From Clavelina lepadiformis (lineage: Eukaryota > Chordata > Ascidiacea > Aplousobranchia > Clavelinidae), in assembly GCF_947623445.1 (NCBI RefSeq), contig NC_135246.1, forward strand, positions 17,963,856 to 18,027,855: a stretch of 64,000 nt of DNA, in the 5' to 3' direction. Positions within the stretch are counted from its first letter, which is position 1; each line of letters begins with the position of its first letter. The position numbers and the translations under genes were made by a program. The notes beneath the pieces were generated by a model. The model was not told the DNA's origin. It was given only the letters and a program-made list of their open reading frames with translations, and made no database searches. Below, piece by piece: positions 29,401-44,400 of this stretch.

Positions 29401-32400
29401 TCGATCACCAAGGGGTCAGATGCACCCGCTAGTGCCTCTTTGATGTGGAAGTGGACGATTGGAAACAATAAATCCCTGACATTTTGTCGCGAAATATCCG
29501 TCAGTGATGACGTAGGTTGATTTGGTGACGTCAGAAGGACGGAGAGGGACTCGGACAACCGCCTGGTTATGCTATCCACGGTTGCTTCGTTTGCGTTTTG
29601 TGTCTCCGATAGCCGCTTTATTTCGCGAGCCAACGAAATGAGACTCTCAAACGCAGCGGACTGGGCGTAAATGACTTGGCGTTTGCGTCTAATGACCCCA
29701 GACTTTGGAATGGTCTCTGCAGCAAGAAGACTTTGGCTTAATGTTAAGACATTGGTGGTACGTAATCGTAGATAATTTATTATTATTATTTCGCATCAAT
29801 CCCGGATATAGTAACGTACAGTAATGAAGTTTAAAATGCGCTTAAACAAACAAAAATAAACATATGAATTAAAATACTAAAGCTTTCAATCAAAAATTTG
29901 TCACATAACATCAGAAATACGCAGAAAACCACGAATAAACCTACCTGTTTCCTCAAGTTGTTGGTTTTGCAGGTAATCAGCGGCCACTATTCTTAGTTGC
30001 TCAACGCGATCTCGAAGTTTTATTCTGAATTCGATATCTTCGCTGACCTTCTCGTTCGGAAGACTTCCATCGCTTTCTTCAACAGAACTGCGGTTCAAAG
30101 ACAGTAGATGGTAATTATCCCGTGAAAATGCGAGACTATCAGCAGAAGGTACCTACTCTGGCATTTCTTGTAGTAGCATTATCAAGTTCTTTACAACAGA
30201 GTCCAAAACGCCTTTGAATATATTCTCCGTAGGACGATTCTCTATTCCATTGTAAAGCGCTGAAAGCAACAGACAGTTGCAAACCAACGTTCAATTACTC
30301 GCAATCTACTCGAGCATTCAATACATGAAACTTTACCATGAACTAAAATATGCTAGGAACGTGTTATAACGATGCTTATAAAGACTAGGACTAGTACATG
30401 TAGACTAGGATTGCTTTTGATAAAACTTTGGAATATTCATTGCTGAGAATTTTGTGTAAAAGTTTGCATTTTAAATTTAAAACACATCAAAACCAAAACA
30501 TTCTACTTCAACATAAAGAAAAATAAATATTGTTGAAACCTGTTGTCACTTGCTTCCATTCGCTGGAGCTGCTTGGCGTGAGATCGTGGCTTATCGCTGA
30601 AACCGTGACGTTGTAAGTAGTGTTGGATTTGAGACCAGACACATAATACTGCAAGATAAAAATTTAGCAATGAAAATGTTATGCGCAGTGTAAAGACACG
30701 TAAGTAAGTATAAGTCAGTCATAAAGCAACAGCACAAGAAAACAATCAAACTATGAAGATAGAGAGTAAACATATGCTTAATCGAGATATATACCCACCC
30801 TATTTGCTCTGATTCCACGGATAATCTGGATCAACAAACCTTCCTTTTCAACTAGGATCGTATAGGTCACAGCGTATGGTGTAGGAAGCCACTGCACCAT
30901 AAACCCGGATGCGTTGAGGCGACTGATCGCGATTCCTCTGACGGAATTAGCATCAGGATAAGCTAGAAATAAATTATGACTTGGAGAAAGTATAACAATT
31001 CATCTTACAGTACATCAATTCCGCGATTGGAGACAAAACGTTCCAATCAAGCAAAACAAGCAGTTGGACAAACAAAATTTCTTAGCTACAAGAAATCATC
31101 GTAACGTCTTGTCAGTGCTTACGCATTTCTACAGTGATAGGTAACGATGGATCCGAATCAAAATATCGTCCGACTGATATAATGGATATGTTGTAAACTT
31201 CGCGATGCTCAAGGCCAGTAGAGATAGTATACGGCGAGGTAGCTTTGCTGTTTAATGTAAACAGTATATTGTTAACATACTTTTAAGCTGAAGACAAATC
31301 CTCAGTTTGAAACAACAAAAACGACTTTCATTGGACATTTTGCAGAATCAAAAATATTAGCAAAAAGTAAAGCCAAATATAAACAAGGCAAATCCAAAGC
31401 ACGAAAACATGAGATAACTTATTATTTAAATATTTTAAATCAAAGCGTCACCGAAAAAAATTACGTCATACAGCCAATAAAATTTACTCGAAAATTTGTG
31501 ACAATCCTGTTTCCGTGTTTTGCACGCTGACTCGGTATCCAATGGCTCGGCGAGCTCGCTTCCAGGAGACCGTTAATTCCCCGGGTAGACGGCGAAGAAT
31601 CTGAACATCAACAGGAATCCCAGGAACCAGACGTACTGCGTTTATTTAAAGAAATATAGTAAAAATAAGTTTTTGAAATACACCTTTATCTCAGTACAAG
31701 AAGTCAAGTTTTTTCAAAAAGATACGACCATAAGTCAAAGCTTGAAATAAAAAATCCTCTGCATTTTAGTAAACAAGAACACCAGAGAATATGAGTAAAG
31801 TAAGTATTTAGATGACTTGATTAGTGATTTAAACATATTTAAATAAATTTTGATTAAAGGTAATGATGTTACTACAATACATATACGTAATTTAGCTGCA
31901 ATATGTATGTACATTTTTTCGGCTTGTTTCAGTTGTTAAATTAAATTGAAAACATTTTGTACTTAAAACTTTAAAATGCGTGTTTAAAATTTTTCACCTG
32001 AGGTATTACGCTAAACAGCCTAAAAACTAACTACAAATACACCCATTAGGGGCAATTTTCAAAAAAAGAAGAAATTAGAAACAACTTTTGCTTATTTTTT
32101 ACCTATTGCAGAAATTGAAAGTTAAATTATTTTTGCATAAAAATATTAAATTAATGTTATTGAGAAATTTACATTCAACTTTGAAGCTGCTTTGCAAAAC
32201 CACTAATGAGTACAAAGGCACCGGTTTTAATGAAATTAAAAGTTATTTTTTGTTTTAAAAACTATTGTAGAAAAGTTAGTAAAATATACACTCATGGTTT
32301 CGGAAGAAAATTTGATTTGAAAACTTCGCCACAGCTTAGACAGCAAGATTTATTAGTTAATTATTAACGTCAATCGCTGTGGTGAACAATTCTCACAGAT

Positions 32401-35400
32401 TTTTTTTGGTTCAGAGAATGAGAAATTATCTAGATTAACCACTTTCAATTGAAAGAATGAGAAAAAAGAATTTGCTGGGTGTGTTTATGTCACGAGATTT
32501 ATTTTAGGCACCCGTTTTATAGCAATCTCAATGTGCACTGTTTTTATGAACCCCTTTTTATTGATTGATTTAGTCGGACGTGTTCTTTTTGTTGTATCAT
32601 TTTTATGTCTGTCTGGTTACGTAGTCTATATTTGTTTTATTTCACTATTGTTCACATTAGCCATTTTTATGCATGTTCACGCTCTGCTATATTTTACATG
32701 TTTATGTGTACACGTATTTTTTCACTAGTGAAGTCTCGTCTCGCTACCCCGAGCGCTTAATTAGTATTCAGCGTCCCACGTTGATTCTTTGATGGAATTT
32801 GTGTTTTGTGAGGTGTCGCGCTCGGCTGGGCGAGTGTAGTTTAAGTGACGTTTTGGGTTTTTAGAGGAAGGTGGATGTTTTTATGAAAGAAAATGGCATT
32901 AAAAGAGAACAAGGCAAAACTGGCTAATTGACTAGCCGTTAGAGCGGGAAGATTCCTGGTCAAAAAAGTTTGGTTACATTTATACAAACCCCAGAATTTC
33001 TATGCATGCCGCAATAAACACCACCATTCACAGCAGAATAACGGAAGTAATAAATAAGAAATTGTTCTTAACTTAATACGATGCCTCAATGCAGATTTAT
33101 TTTCTACGGTTTTTTTAGGAGATTACTAGACATTTTCTTACAAAAAAATGATTAAATGTAAACTGCTTTGTTAGGACTAAAACACTTTTGCAAAAATAGC
33201 AAACATTTAATAAGAAAAATATTCTTTACAGCATTTGATTAGCAATATGGTAAAAAGTGAAATAAATATTAGAGCTAATAACAAGTTATTATTGCTGCAT
33301 AGTATTTGCACTATTAGTATTGCATCAGATGGTATTTTTGTTACTGCCTTTTTATAATTTCCGTTGTTTACCTTGGCCCGTTCTATCTTTCTTGGATTTC
33401 TCTGTGCCGTCATTAACAGAAAACAAAAAAACTGCTTATTATTTGATACGAAAAGCTTATATGTCGGTTTACTTACCTTCTGACTATATAAACCTACAAA
33501 TCTAATCGCCATGAGAATCTATTACAACCATTTCAACCGTTATTATTTACAAAACAATGTACATAACGTTACGTCACACTTACGCGTTATAGTCGTCACA
33601 CCCGGACTTTCATTTGAGCGCTGTCCTCCATACCCAATGGCGAAGAAGGAGACTTGATAGATTGTGTTTTGATCCAAGTTGACCACCGACACATTGGTAG
33701 TGGCTTGTACCTCACTGTCAAATTTTGAAATCACGATTAAAAGAGCTCAGGATTGTAGTTATACTGTATAGGTTATTGCATATAAATGTGACTTGAAGAT
33801 GAATACATAAGAATAAACTCTTCAGAAGCGAACAGTAAGCATATTTAAAATGGTTGCTAACGCCGTAGCAAAAATCGGTACTAGTAGAACGTTCGCGCAA
33901 CCGATAATATGTAACTTTTTTAATATATAATTTCTTTTTTATTTAACTTTTGTTGCAAGGCAAATGTAAAAAAACTTATTGCTGCATAACTCACGATATC
34001 CTACGTTGTTCTCCACCCCTCTTCCTGAGTATGATGACGTAAGAAGCCGCATGTTCTATAGGAAATATTTCAATGTCCATCGAATTATAAGTGACAGAAC
34101 TAATTCGAAACAGGGGCTTCGAAGATCTGGTCGGGATGACAGGAACTGGGTGTCCTAAGTAGAGACAAATTAAAACTTTCAACAAATCCTCGTTAACGTT
34201 AGGTTTAAAGGATTCCAACAAAGATGCTCTATGCCGCTGTGTATGAGAGAGTTTTATGTAAGAGATCGGGCCGATTGGCGCTCTATACACTCCAGAATCA
34301 GAAAAAAACCTTGGAAATGTTATGCAAAAAATGAAAACGTCAATTGACGTCATGACTATAGTATACTGATGAATTTGTTTGCAGTACATTAAAACAATTT
34401 GAACTGTTCATCGCAGCCTTTAGACAAGGTACATGTTCGAGTTTTCTTACTTGCTTGAACCCTGAGTTGGTCACTTGGCGGAGACCTTTCAAACTTTCCA
34501 ATTGAAGTCACTGTGATGAGGTAGAAGTTTAAAACCTGAAGTCCAGTAACATTGGCTTTGACATCACTGATATTCCTGTGGTGAGTTAAGTCCCTCGTTT
34601 AGGAAACAAGAAGCTTATACATGCAAGATTTATACATACTATAAGTATAACAAAGCAATGGAATAATCGTTTATTTTAATTTTTAACACATTGATATCAA
34701 TTAGCTAATCTTTCTCACTTGATTTCGCGAGATGATCCTGACGCTTCCGCGACAATGGTGACGTCATAAGCTATGGATCTAGCCGTCGGCGCCCATTCTA
34801 TTTCAACATGATCTGCTCGAACCTTGATCGCGGACAAAAGCGTCACCCTACGAGGTGGCAGAGGTCCTAACAAAAATAACAAATGGACACAGATTAATTA
34901 AACTGATTACCTTAAGCTCCTGTTGCTCGACCAATGAGTATTATACAGGGCCAACACATCCAATGTGTTATGTATAGAACCATCCCGGTAATATTAGTCA
35001 CAACAAAAATTTATATACCCTATATACCCTCGTATTAGTACATTATTATTAAATTATGACGAATAAGCCTTGAAACGTACCTAATTGATTAATATAACTA
35101 ACTATGCCGACGTTGATTAGCCATCAACTATATAGAAGCAACGTTTTACTTGTTTTGACAACTAAGGGGGGGTCACTTTCTTCAGTTTCGTCTCCGACTA
35201 TTCCAATTGCTTTGATTGTGACGTTATAAACAGTATTAGGGAGAAGGTTGTCAATCAACATTTGATTAGACTCGTAGCCGCTGAACAAGTAACACATAAG
35301 CAAAATCGTCAAACCAAAACTTGATGAAATTTTAAAGAAATCTTACACATAACACAACAAGCAGTGTAATATAATTTATATCATGTTTCGCTTTTCTTTT

Positions 35401-38400
35401 CAAAGCACCAAAACGAAGTATAGACCATATATCACCCGTTCCTTAACCACAATTTCAACAGTGACTGCACATAGAATACGTAATTTCCGATGATGCACCA
35501 TATACATACAGTACAAGTAATTCCCTGATGTTCTGATTGTTTCTTAAAACGAGTTTGTAAGAAACAGCATTTGCTATTTTCTCCCACACGGCTGTGAAGT
35601 ATGTCTTTGAAATATTAAGTGCTGAGACGAGTGGAACGTCACTATGGGGGAGTTCTGGGAAGAGAGCATCTAAAGCATAATAAAATTTATTAAACATTAT
35701 AATTTTATCATTTGACATTTTTTGAATGCTTATAAAAAGCGGTTTATGGGACTTTTTTGTTTTATTGTTTTTTTTTAGTTATTACTCCTACAGTACATTT
35801 CCTAAACTTCGCCAATACTTTGTAATAGTTTTATCAAAAATTTTTTAGTCGCCCATCTTACATGTCATCGCAACGACACTTTCACTTCTTGGCCCTTCTA
35901 TTCCTTCGGGACTAGTCGCGGTAACTTCGAAAGTGTAATTGACGCCAGGTTCCAGATTCCTGACTGAAACTTGTGATACAGGGATTTCTCCGATCCTTGT
36001 CTCAAACTCGCTACTCAGTTTTCGAAGATTCTCTCCCAAACTGATGTAGTAGACGGTGTAAAATCCGGCTCCTGTCACGTTCATGCATTAATTAACATGA
36101 CCAGTTTTTGAAACTTTTCAAGAGGATACTTTGCAATTAATCTTATTTGATGACGTACCCTTTACGTCATCCCAATTCAAATCAATCGTGTTTCTATCAG
36201 TAGACTGGGCTTCTAAGTTAGTAGGAGCTGCTGGCACTGAATATTAAAGCAAAAAACATTGTTCATTTCAAACGTAGCTATAACTATGCTTCTTATTTAT
36301 AAGTAGTAAACAACGAAAAGTAACTAAAATAAACATCCACAATGTGTGTTAAAAATATGCATTTGAATTTTTAAAGATAGGAACAACTAATCTGTATCTT
36401 AATAAACATCAGCATAACACGAGCAAATTCATCTTGCAATGCGTTAATAGCAAAAGTAAGCTGATGAACAGTTAATTACGCAAATGTAATTATTGTTTTC
36501 CTGTTTACTTGTTCGTTGCACAAGTGAAGCGTTGTCAAGGCTTTTTATATTCTCCACGGTAGAAGATATCACAGTTATCGAGTATAGAGTTCCAGAGTCA
36601 AGATTGTCGATTGATACAAAGTTTTCATTGAAACTGAGGTTGACAGTGAACTTATCTTCATCGTTAATAACAATGACGTCATATGACGTAGCTCCTAAAA
36701 AGAAGCAATAACGGAGTTTTTAAACAAGTATTCCTTATGTTGTGGCATTGTGCGAAAATTTACTAACGCTAAGCAGATATTTATGAAATAAATTAAACAT
36801 TATTTTCAACTTTTGTTCGCTTGAAGCGGTAAAATCAATCCAACTTCAACAAAAGAAAAACAGATAAAAATATACCAGAAGCTGCATCCCATGACAGGTG
36901 GATCAAATCGGTTTGAACAAACACAACTTGAAGATTGCTTGGGGCAAGAGGAACTGAAGTATTAAAGAATAAACTTAATCTACATATTCATGATTATTGA
37001 GAAAGTAACAGTGGTAACCACGATGCTATTCTTCTGTTAATAATTGCTTTGAATTTAAAAGATAAAACTTTGAAAGCGCAACGAGAAAGTGCTAAGATTC
37101 AAGCACCTGTTCTTTGCTGAATGGTGGCCTCTTGGCTCCTTCTTGCATCAAGCGTGATCGCAGAAACGTAACAGGTATACAAGATTCCGGGTTCGAGGCC
37201 CACCACGGCTAATTCGTTGTTTCTGATTTGTCTTTTTAAAACGTCTGACTTTTCGTCGGAAATTAGTACTTCATATGTTACAGCCCCTGAAGAAATGAAT
37301 ATAGTTGATTAACGATTTTTAATGCTTAATTTTACTGGAACTGCTTCGTAATTACAATATTTTTGTATAATCAAACCTTGAGATTCATCAAATAGGAAAG
37401 TAAACGACCGTGTGCTTAGGTCCTCGATTCGTAGGTTGCTTGGAGGTTGCGGAACTGAATGTAAAAAAAATCGCTCATAGTTAAACTTACAAAAGAAACA
37501 AATAAAACTACAATCTATATCCAAAACACAGACAAATTGAAAAATTTACCTAGATGAGCATAAGTGATAAAGCATTGTATTTCATTCAGACGCCTACATA
37601 CTCTAACATAAGTATATTTAGTCTATTCAACTGAAAGTCAGCAAACCATGCACCTGTTTGCAGTGAGAGAACTTCACTGGATGTTTGACTTCTTCTGCCT
37701 TTCGCGTCGACAGAATAAACTGCAAGAGAATACAAGACACCAGGACGCAAATTTCTCAATGTTGTTTTTGAATCGATGACATCCAAAGAGTCTTGGCTCA
37801 GTGGTGTTCTAATCTCGATGTAATACGAGGATGCTCCTACGTGACAATAATACGCATCAGGGCAGTCGAAATCTATGCACTACTAACAAACGGTATTATA
37901 TTTTTACCATTTTCTCTTGCGTTTGCAATAAAAACGACATTGTTTCGAGAGATAAATTCCTTGTCTCTTACCTTCAACAGGTTCCCAAGAGAGGGAAATG
38001 AAGTGCGTGGAAACTTCAATTGAATCAACTTGGGATGGAGGATCTATCCCTATCAAATATTTCAGATACTTAAACTTGCCCCTACTTCCATTATTGTGAG
38101 CTAAGTTGTACTGTATGTGAGGTACTTGTTGTTTCTGTTACTTCCTCGCTACCAGCACTTTTCAAGTCTTGATCAGTTACAGCGAAAACCACAAACTCAT
38201 ATTCCGTCCCCGGTTTTAGACCAAGAACGGCTACTTGTGGATCTGATGACGTTGTCTCCACAACTTGATTGGCATCGTTCATGTATCGAACAAGATAGGA
38301 CGTTGCACCTTGCGTAAAAAAATATTTTGAGAAAGCTGATTTCTGAACTGTTTGTGGTAGTTTTGACCTAGGACTTACCGAACACGGTGGACCAAGATAG

Positions 38401-41400
38401 TTGGATTTCATTTGTGTATACGAAATTAACGAGGACGTTATTTGGCGCAGTAGGAACTGAAAAAAGATAGCAATTAAAAAAACGATTACCTTCTTTCACT
38501 TTGAAATCCAACTTGCAGCATGACTTACGTAAAGTAAAAGATCTAGCATGATTATAACTTTAACGAGATGCGGATTTGTAACAATGGAAAAACTCTTAAC
38601 TAAAATTCATAATTCACAATTGCAACATACTTGTCTGAGCATGCAGGATATCGCTTTCTTCCTTATTTCTCCTCTCATTCGCTCCGTATGACACCACAAC
38701 AAACTCATACCAAGTTCCCTCCTGCAAGTTGGAGAAAGTTGCGCGTTCTTCGGACACTCTCTCATATCCCAGGGATCCCGGAGCGCCACGTAATCGATAG
38801 AAGACGTGGTAATGGTGTGCACCTACGTAATAATGCCAGGAATGTTGCAGCAATAAAATTCAAAACGATCTACCATGAAATTAGTTTACCGATGCTCTAT
38901 GCTTAGCCTGTCAACGTTGGCATCAAAAAGTTTTGTCAAAAATGGAACAAGAAATCAAGTTACCTTGAACAGATTGCCAAACTAATGTTATTGAGGTTGT
39001 GGTAACTTCGACGACCGCAAGGTGTGTTGCTACCGCCGGTCCTGCAACAATTTTTATAAATTCTGAAACGAACTGTTACATGCATACACACCATGTTGAA
39101 ACATTCATGTGCACTTGAATTTCAGAATACAAATCACGCAAAGGGGTAGTAATGCATTAAAACGACGTACCACAGATTCGTCAATTAATTGGTACTTGTG
39201 TATTCTTCCAAACTTACTTGTGTATTCTGTGACTTGAGGACCCAAATCACTAATCCTGTCTTCTTCACCCACACTTCTAACTGTGAAGTTATACATTGTT
39301 CCTGGTTTCAATTCTCTCACCACCAAAGCGGTCCCTGTAGCAGTGAGGTTTCTTTGCTTAATGACATCATCGTTTTTCCACGTTACCGTTAGAATATAAG
39401 ATGACGCCCCTTGCGAATAAGTAGCAAAAGGTAAGTGTTAGAGTAAAATCACAGCTTGCGATGCATTCTAACGACACTGTAGCAGTTTCAATAGTGTTGA
39501 TATGAGTAGCCGCACCATTTATATCACCAACCTTTTGACGAACTCCATAACATGACGATAAGAATGTCGTCAACCTCCGTTGCTTCCAATGACACAGGTG
39601 GGAGCGGAACTACATACAGAGAAGAACATATAACATCTACATCCTACTCAAATCTAACTTATTCTTTTTCTGTAAACAAGGTGAAAAAAGTTCGGAATGT
39701 TTATTTACCAGTTTGAGCTCTGACTTCCACAGATTCCAAAAAATTAGTGGCAGATGGCGCCGCCAGTGAAATGACGTTAAATTGATACCAGGTGCCAGGA
39801 TTGAGTTGAGTGATGGTGGCGAAAAGATCAAATGTCTCTAGAGACACAGTGATGTTGTCCTCAATGTTTTTGGCCACGATCCTGTAAGTTCGTGCACCTA
39901 TTTTGTACACGAATGTAACGTAAGATAGTTTTCCAAATTTCAAAAAGTTACGACGTGCTTTTGGCCGAAGAGTTGCATTGATGTTTGTGCAGCGGAAACA
40001 ATCTATTTGATGATTGCGAAATAGTGTATTCATCGTACAGCAACAACAATGAATGTTTACCATTAGCACCGAGCCACTCCAAAGAGGCAGTGGTTGTTGT
40101 CACAGCTGATACAGAAATCTCGGACACGGGTTCAGGGACTAAAAATTAAAACAAAAGTTTTAAAAAATAAATAATTTGTTAAATATTTTGTGTTACGTGC
40201 CCTTTTATAAATGCTTAAAAAATAAAAATGTCACAGTTTTAAAATGTTTTAGATTGCTTTTGTAAGCAATTTCAATTAGATATCGTTCAGCATACGAGTT
40301 TACGGTCGTAGCCTACACCTAAGGATAGGTAAGCAGACAAAATCAGTATAACTAACAACAAGGCACCGTACCACATGCAGCTTCATAAGCACAGGATTAT
40401 TGGAAAACATTACAATTCTTTATTAATTTTCAGCAATCTCTGGCAATCAGATTACATACAGGTTTACGTCATGTTAGAATTTAAATAAATTTATACTAAA
40501 AGTGAAACAAAGTACAATAGATTGTAAAGAATTATAGTTACTAACACCTTTGCAACAAAAACATTTAAAAATGTTAATATAAAGGTACCGGTAACGTAAC
40601 GATAATCATCATTCTGCGATCATTGTACTGCAGTAGCCTAAACAAGAAGTCTTATTTATAAGGTGAAATGCATTAAAGTTAACTGATTATGACAAATGCA
40701 AAAAAAGAAAAAAATGAAATTAATCCACCACATAAGTCTACACCCCACACAACAGTTAATCGTAACTTGTAATAGATTTACAAATGTACTTTGTTAGTCA
40801 GATAGTTTCAATGTTCAGTGTTCACCAATGTTAGGCAGTCATGCGGTGTTAGTCAACTGCTCCTGACACAAAAAAGAATCAAGTTGTTTTTTAATCCTCC
40901 ACCACATAAAAGAAAACATCCTCATTCTCACGGGTAGTGACGTCACTTTCATGGCTCGGAACGCTTCTCTGCTTCTCGTCCCCGATTGCAACAACGCTGA
41001 CCGAATAATCCGTCCCCGGTGATAAACTAAGCGCTTCGAGAGTGTTGGAAGTTGTTGGGATGATGACGTCGTCCTCAACCGATACCGTTTCACGGATTGT
41101 GACCTCATAAGACGCAGCTCCTGGATAAATGGCGTGATGGTAAATAGTGATCAGTTTGATTTTGCAAACATTTCACAAAAGTCTTACCTTTAGAACATTT
41201 ACCAAATCATTTTTATCTTTGGTTATCTTACCTTTCACAGAATCCCAAGATATGGTGATAGACGTTGGTGTGACGTCATCCGAAACGATTATGACGCTAG
41301 ATGGGGCAACGGGTGCTGAAAAAGCAGAAAGTTATTGACCAATCAAATTTGTGTTAAACGCAAATAAAACAGTGCAAAATTTCAAGCATGTTATATGGAT

Positions 41401-44400
41401 GCATTGCAGATTACAAAGCTGTTTTGTGTACAAATACTATCCTTTACCGATACAGTAATATCTGCTGTTTACCTGTTTGTTTAAGTAGAGCATTGCTCGG
41501 TTTGGGGTTTTCGACAGACAGGGCTGAAAGTGAAAATACGACAAATTGGTACCAAGTCCCGGAGTTGAGAGAAGTAAATACGACCGAGGAAGATTTGCTT
41601 CGTTCAATGAAGATCTCATTTGTCTCTTGGTTAGTGGCAACGATTCTGTAACTTCCAGCACCTGTCAAAGAAAATTGACGTTTTGAAATTTTTATATCCA
41701 AAATTTTACAAACAAATTGTATTCGATAAAAAATATGTACAACAATCTAAACTCTAAAAGGCATTTGGATATTATATAAACAAATACTTTTTACTGATGG
41801 CCAAGTTAGTTCGATAAACGTCGACGAAATGGTGGCGGCCGTCGGCGTGGCAGCAGACGCAGGAACTGAATCAAGACAAGTCTCAAACTTAGTAAAGATT
41901 AACACAACAGTCGTTTGAAAACATGACACAAACTATTAGTTATATTTCACAGGTAACCTTCATAAGCTGAAGAAAAAAGGACTCAAAGCAAAATTCAGCA
42001 AAACCTACGCGTTGTTACACCAATGGTGTCACTTGGATTGCTAAGTTGCTCTTCCTCGCCCACTGCGATCACCGTTACGTTATAAGAAGTGCCGGAAGTT
42101 AGATCGTTTGCCGTAGTTGATTGCTCCATGGTTAAAACAGCTGGATGAATGATGGCGTCATCATCTACTGACGTAAGTGTGACGATATAGCGAACGGCTC
42201 CTGTGAAAGGAATCGTGTAAAAAATTAAATGTTTCAGCACATGATAGCGTTTATATTGCAAAGCGATTGACACGTTTAAGGTTTCATTTACCTGTCACAA
42301 GCCGCCACGTCACAGTGAATGATGATGTTGTTGTGTTGATCACTCTGACGTCTGCTGGAAGCGCAGGAACTGAAAAAAACGCCGCAGTAGCTTATATAAT
42401 TATACAAAGAAATAAGGTATAAATTTTGGCTAAATATTTATCGCTCCAGCCTACCCGTTTGTTTACGAAGCGGTTCACTTCCTTCCGGGTTGATTTTCCC
42501 ATCTTGTGAAACGGAGTTGACGATAATCTCATACCAGGTTCCTGGTGTAAGAGAAGTGAGTCTGGTCGATGCTTCTTCAATTTCTACTGCGCTAGTGTCT
42601 TCTCTTGCCAAGTTTCTCACAGTTACACGATAGAATAACGCTCCTGTGATATCAACCAAGGTTAACCCAAGTTCAACGGCCTTTTAGTTGTTAGATCATA
42701 AGAAGTGTGTTGTGAAAACGATTGCTTAAGAATCGAATCATGAACTAAAGCATGAAAAATTGAATATTACCCCAAAAAAATTCAAAACGACTAATAAATA
42801 ACACCTTTTATCTTGGGCCAGGTTACAATAATGGAAGTCGTTGTAACATCACTAGCAGTGACATCAGCTGGTGTTGCAGGCACTGTAGAAGTATTAAATG
42901 TTAAAGAATACCGCAAAAATTGAGCAACGGGTTTATGATCAAGGAAAATAAGATTCATATGAAGGTCAAGCAGGCTACTTCAAATATGTGTTAATTTTAT
43001 TGGCAACTTTCAAAATCAAGGTTTTAACATTAGATTGAGCAGAGTAATACGTATGTAAAGAAAGTTTGAAAACTCTGTGAAAGTGCGATAAATCTTGAAG
43101 GGGGAATGAAAAACGTATCTCGTGCTTACGTGCTATTGTGCTGATGATGTCACTTGGAACGCTACGTTGTTCTTCTTCACCAACCGCCATGACTGTGACC
43201 TCGTAAGCGGTACCAGCCAACAAATCTTTTACGGTAATTTTAACTTCCGTAGTTGCTATTGATTGTGACCCATTGACGTCAGTGTCGTTTGAAGTAATGC
43301 TGACGACATATCGATTTGCCCCTGAGTTTAATCGTATCAAATGTCAGAAGCCTCTTGTGAAATCAAGATATTAATATAGAAAAGTAGAACAGCTTGATTT
43401 ACCTCTGACAGGTTGCCACATTACCACAAATGATGACGTGTTTTTTTCGCTAATTTCTACGTTGTTTGGTGAAGCAGTAACTGTCGAAATTGTAACATGT
43501 TAAGATTGTAAAATCCACATAGAAATATTAAAGTTACTTGCAACGCCATCTACCGGTTTGTTTACGAAGTGGTTCACTTCCTTCCGGGTTGATTTTCCCA
43601 TCTTGTGAAACAGAGTTGACGATAATCTCATACCAGGTTCCAGGTGTAAGAGAATTAAGTCTGATGGATGCTTCTTCGCTTTCTATTGTGCTGATGTCGT
43701 CTATTGCCATGTTTCTCAGAGATACACGGTAGCTGGATGCGCCTATTTTGATGTTACACTTTGCAAACTTCAAGAAGTAGTAACTGCGTTTTATAGGAGC
43801 CAACGGCTTACGGCATAGTTCCCTTGTAGAATGTTCGCGTTCAGAGATTTGTAATTTCAAAAATAAGTTACTAAGAATTATAGTTTGAGTTTTAAAACAA
43901 CTTAAACTTAAAAGGTGAAGTAGTTACTGCGCAAAAGGCAATAAATTTGCTTTTCTAAACCTTTCATCTCATGCCAATTAACGAGGATGGCAGTAGAGCT
44001 CACTTCGGCTGCGGTGACCAAAGTCGGTCTCGCGGGCACTGCAAAGAAACACGTATCGAGTAGAAATCGAATCTTTCAGGATGAGACAGAATTAAAACTT
44101 GAAAGCTTTATCATTGCTTTCGAATGGCAAAGGCAAAATACAAATACTAGCAAAAATACGTCATGGAAACGTCATAAACGCACATGTTGGTACGTGAACG
44201 GGGTCACTCGGGTCACTGGATTCTTCTTCCTCGTTCACGGTTAAAACAATGACGTCATATAATGTACCAGGACTCAAATTATTTACTCTGATAGATTTTT
44301 CTGTAGTAACAAGCGACGGTGGAGAGATGGCGTCCGAGTCTTCTGACGTAATGATTACGACATATCGATTTGCTCCTGTTAAAAAAAATTTATAAAACGA

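Noticed and set aside
29290-30259. Polycystin/REJ or GAIN identity for the helical insert
   Set aside because: No GPS cleavage motif, no following membrane helices, and only general helix-like spacing; not enough for a family call.
32531-32728. A 65-codon hydrophobic frame in the longest intron
   Set aside because: T-rich low-complexity sequence, with no start context and no partner exons.
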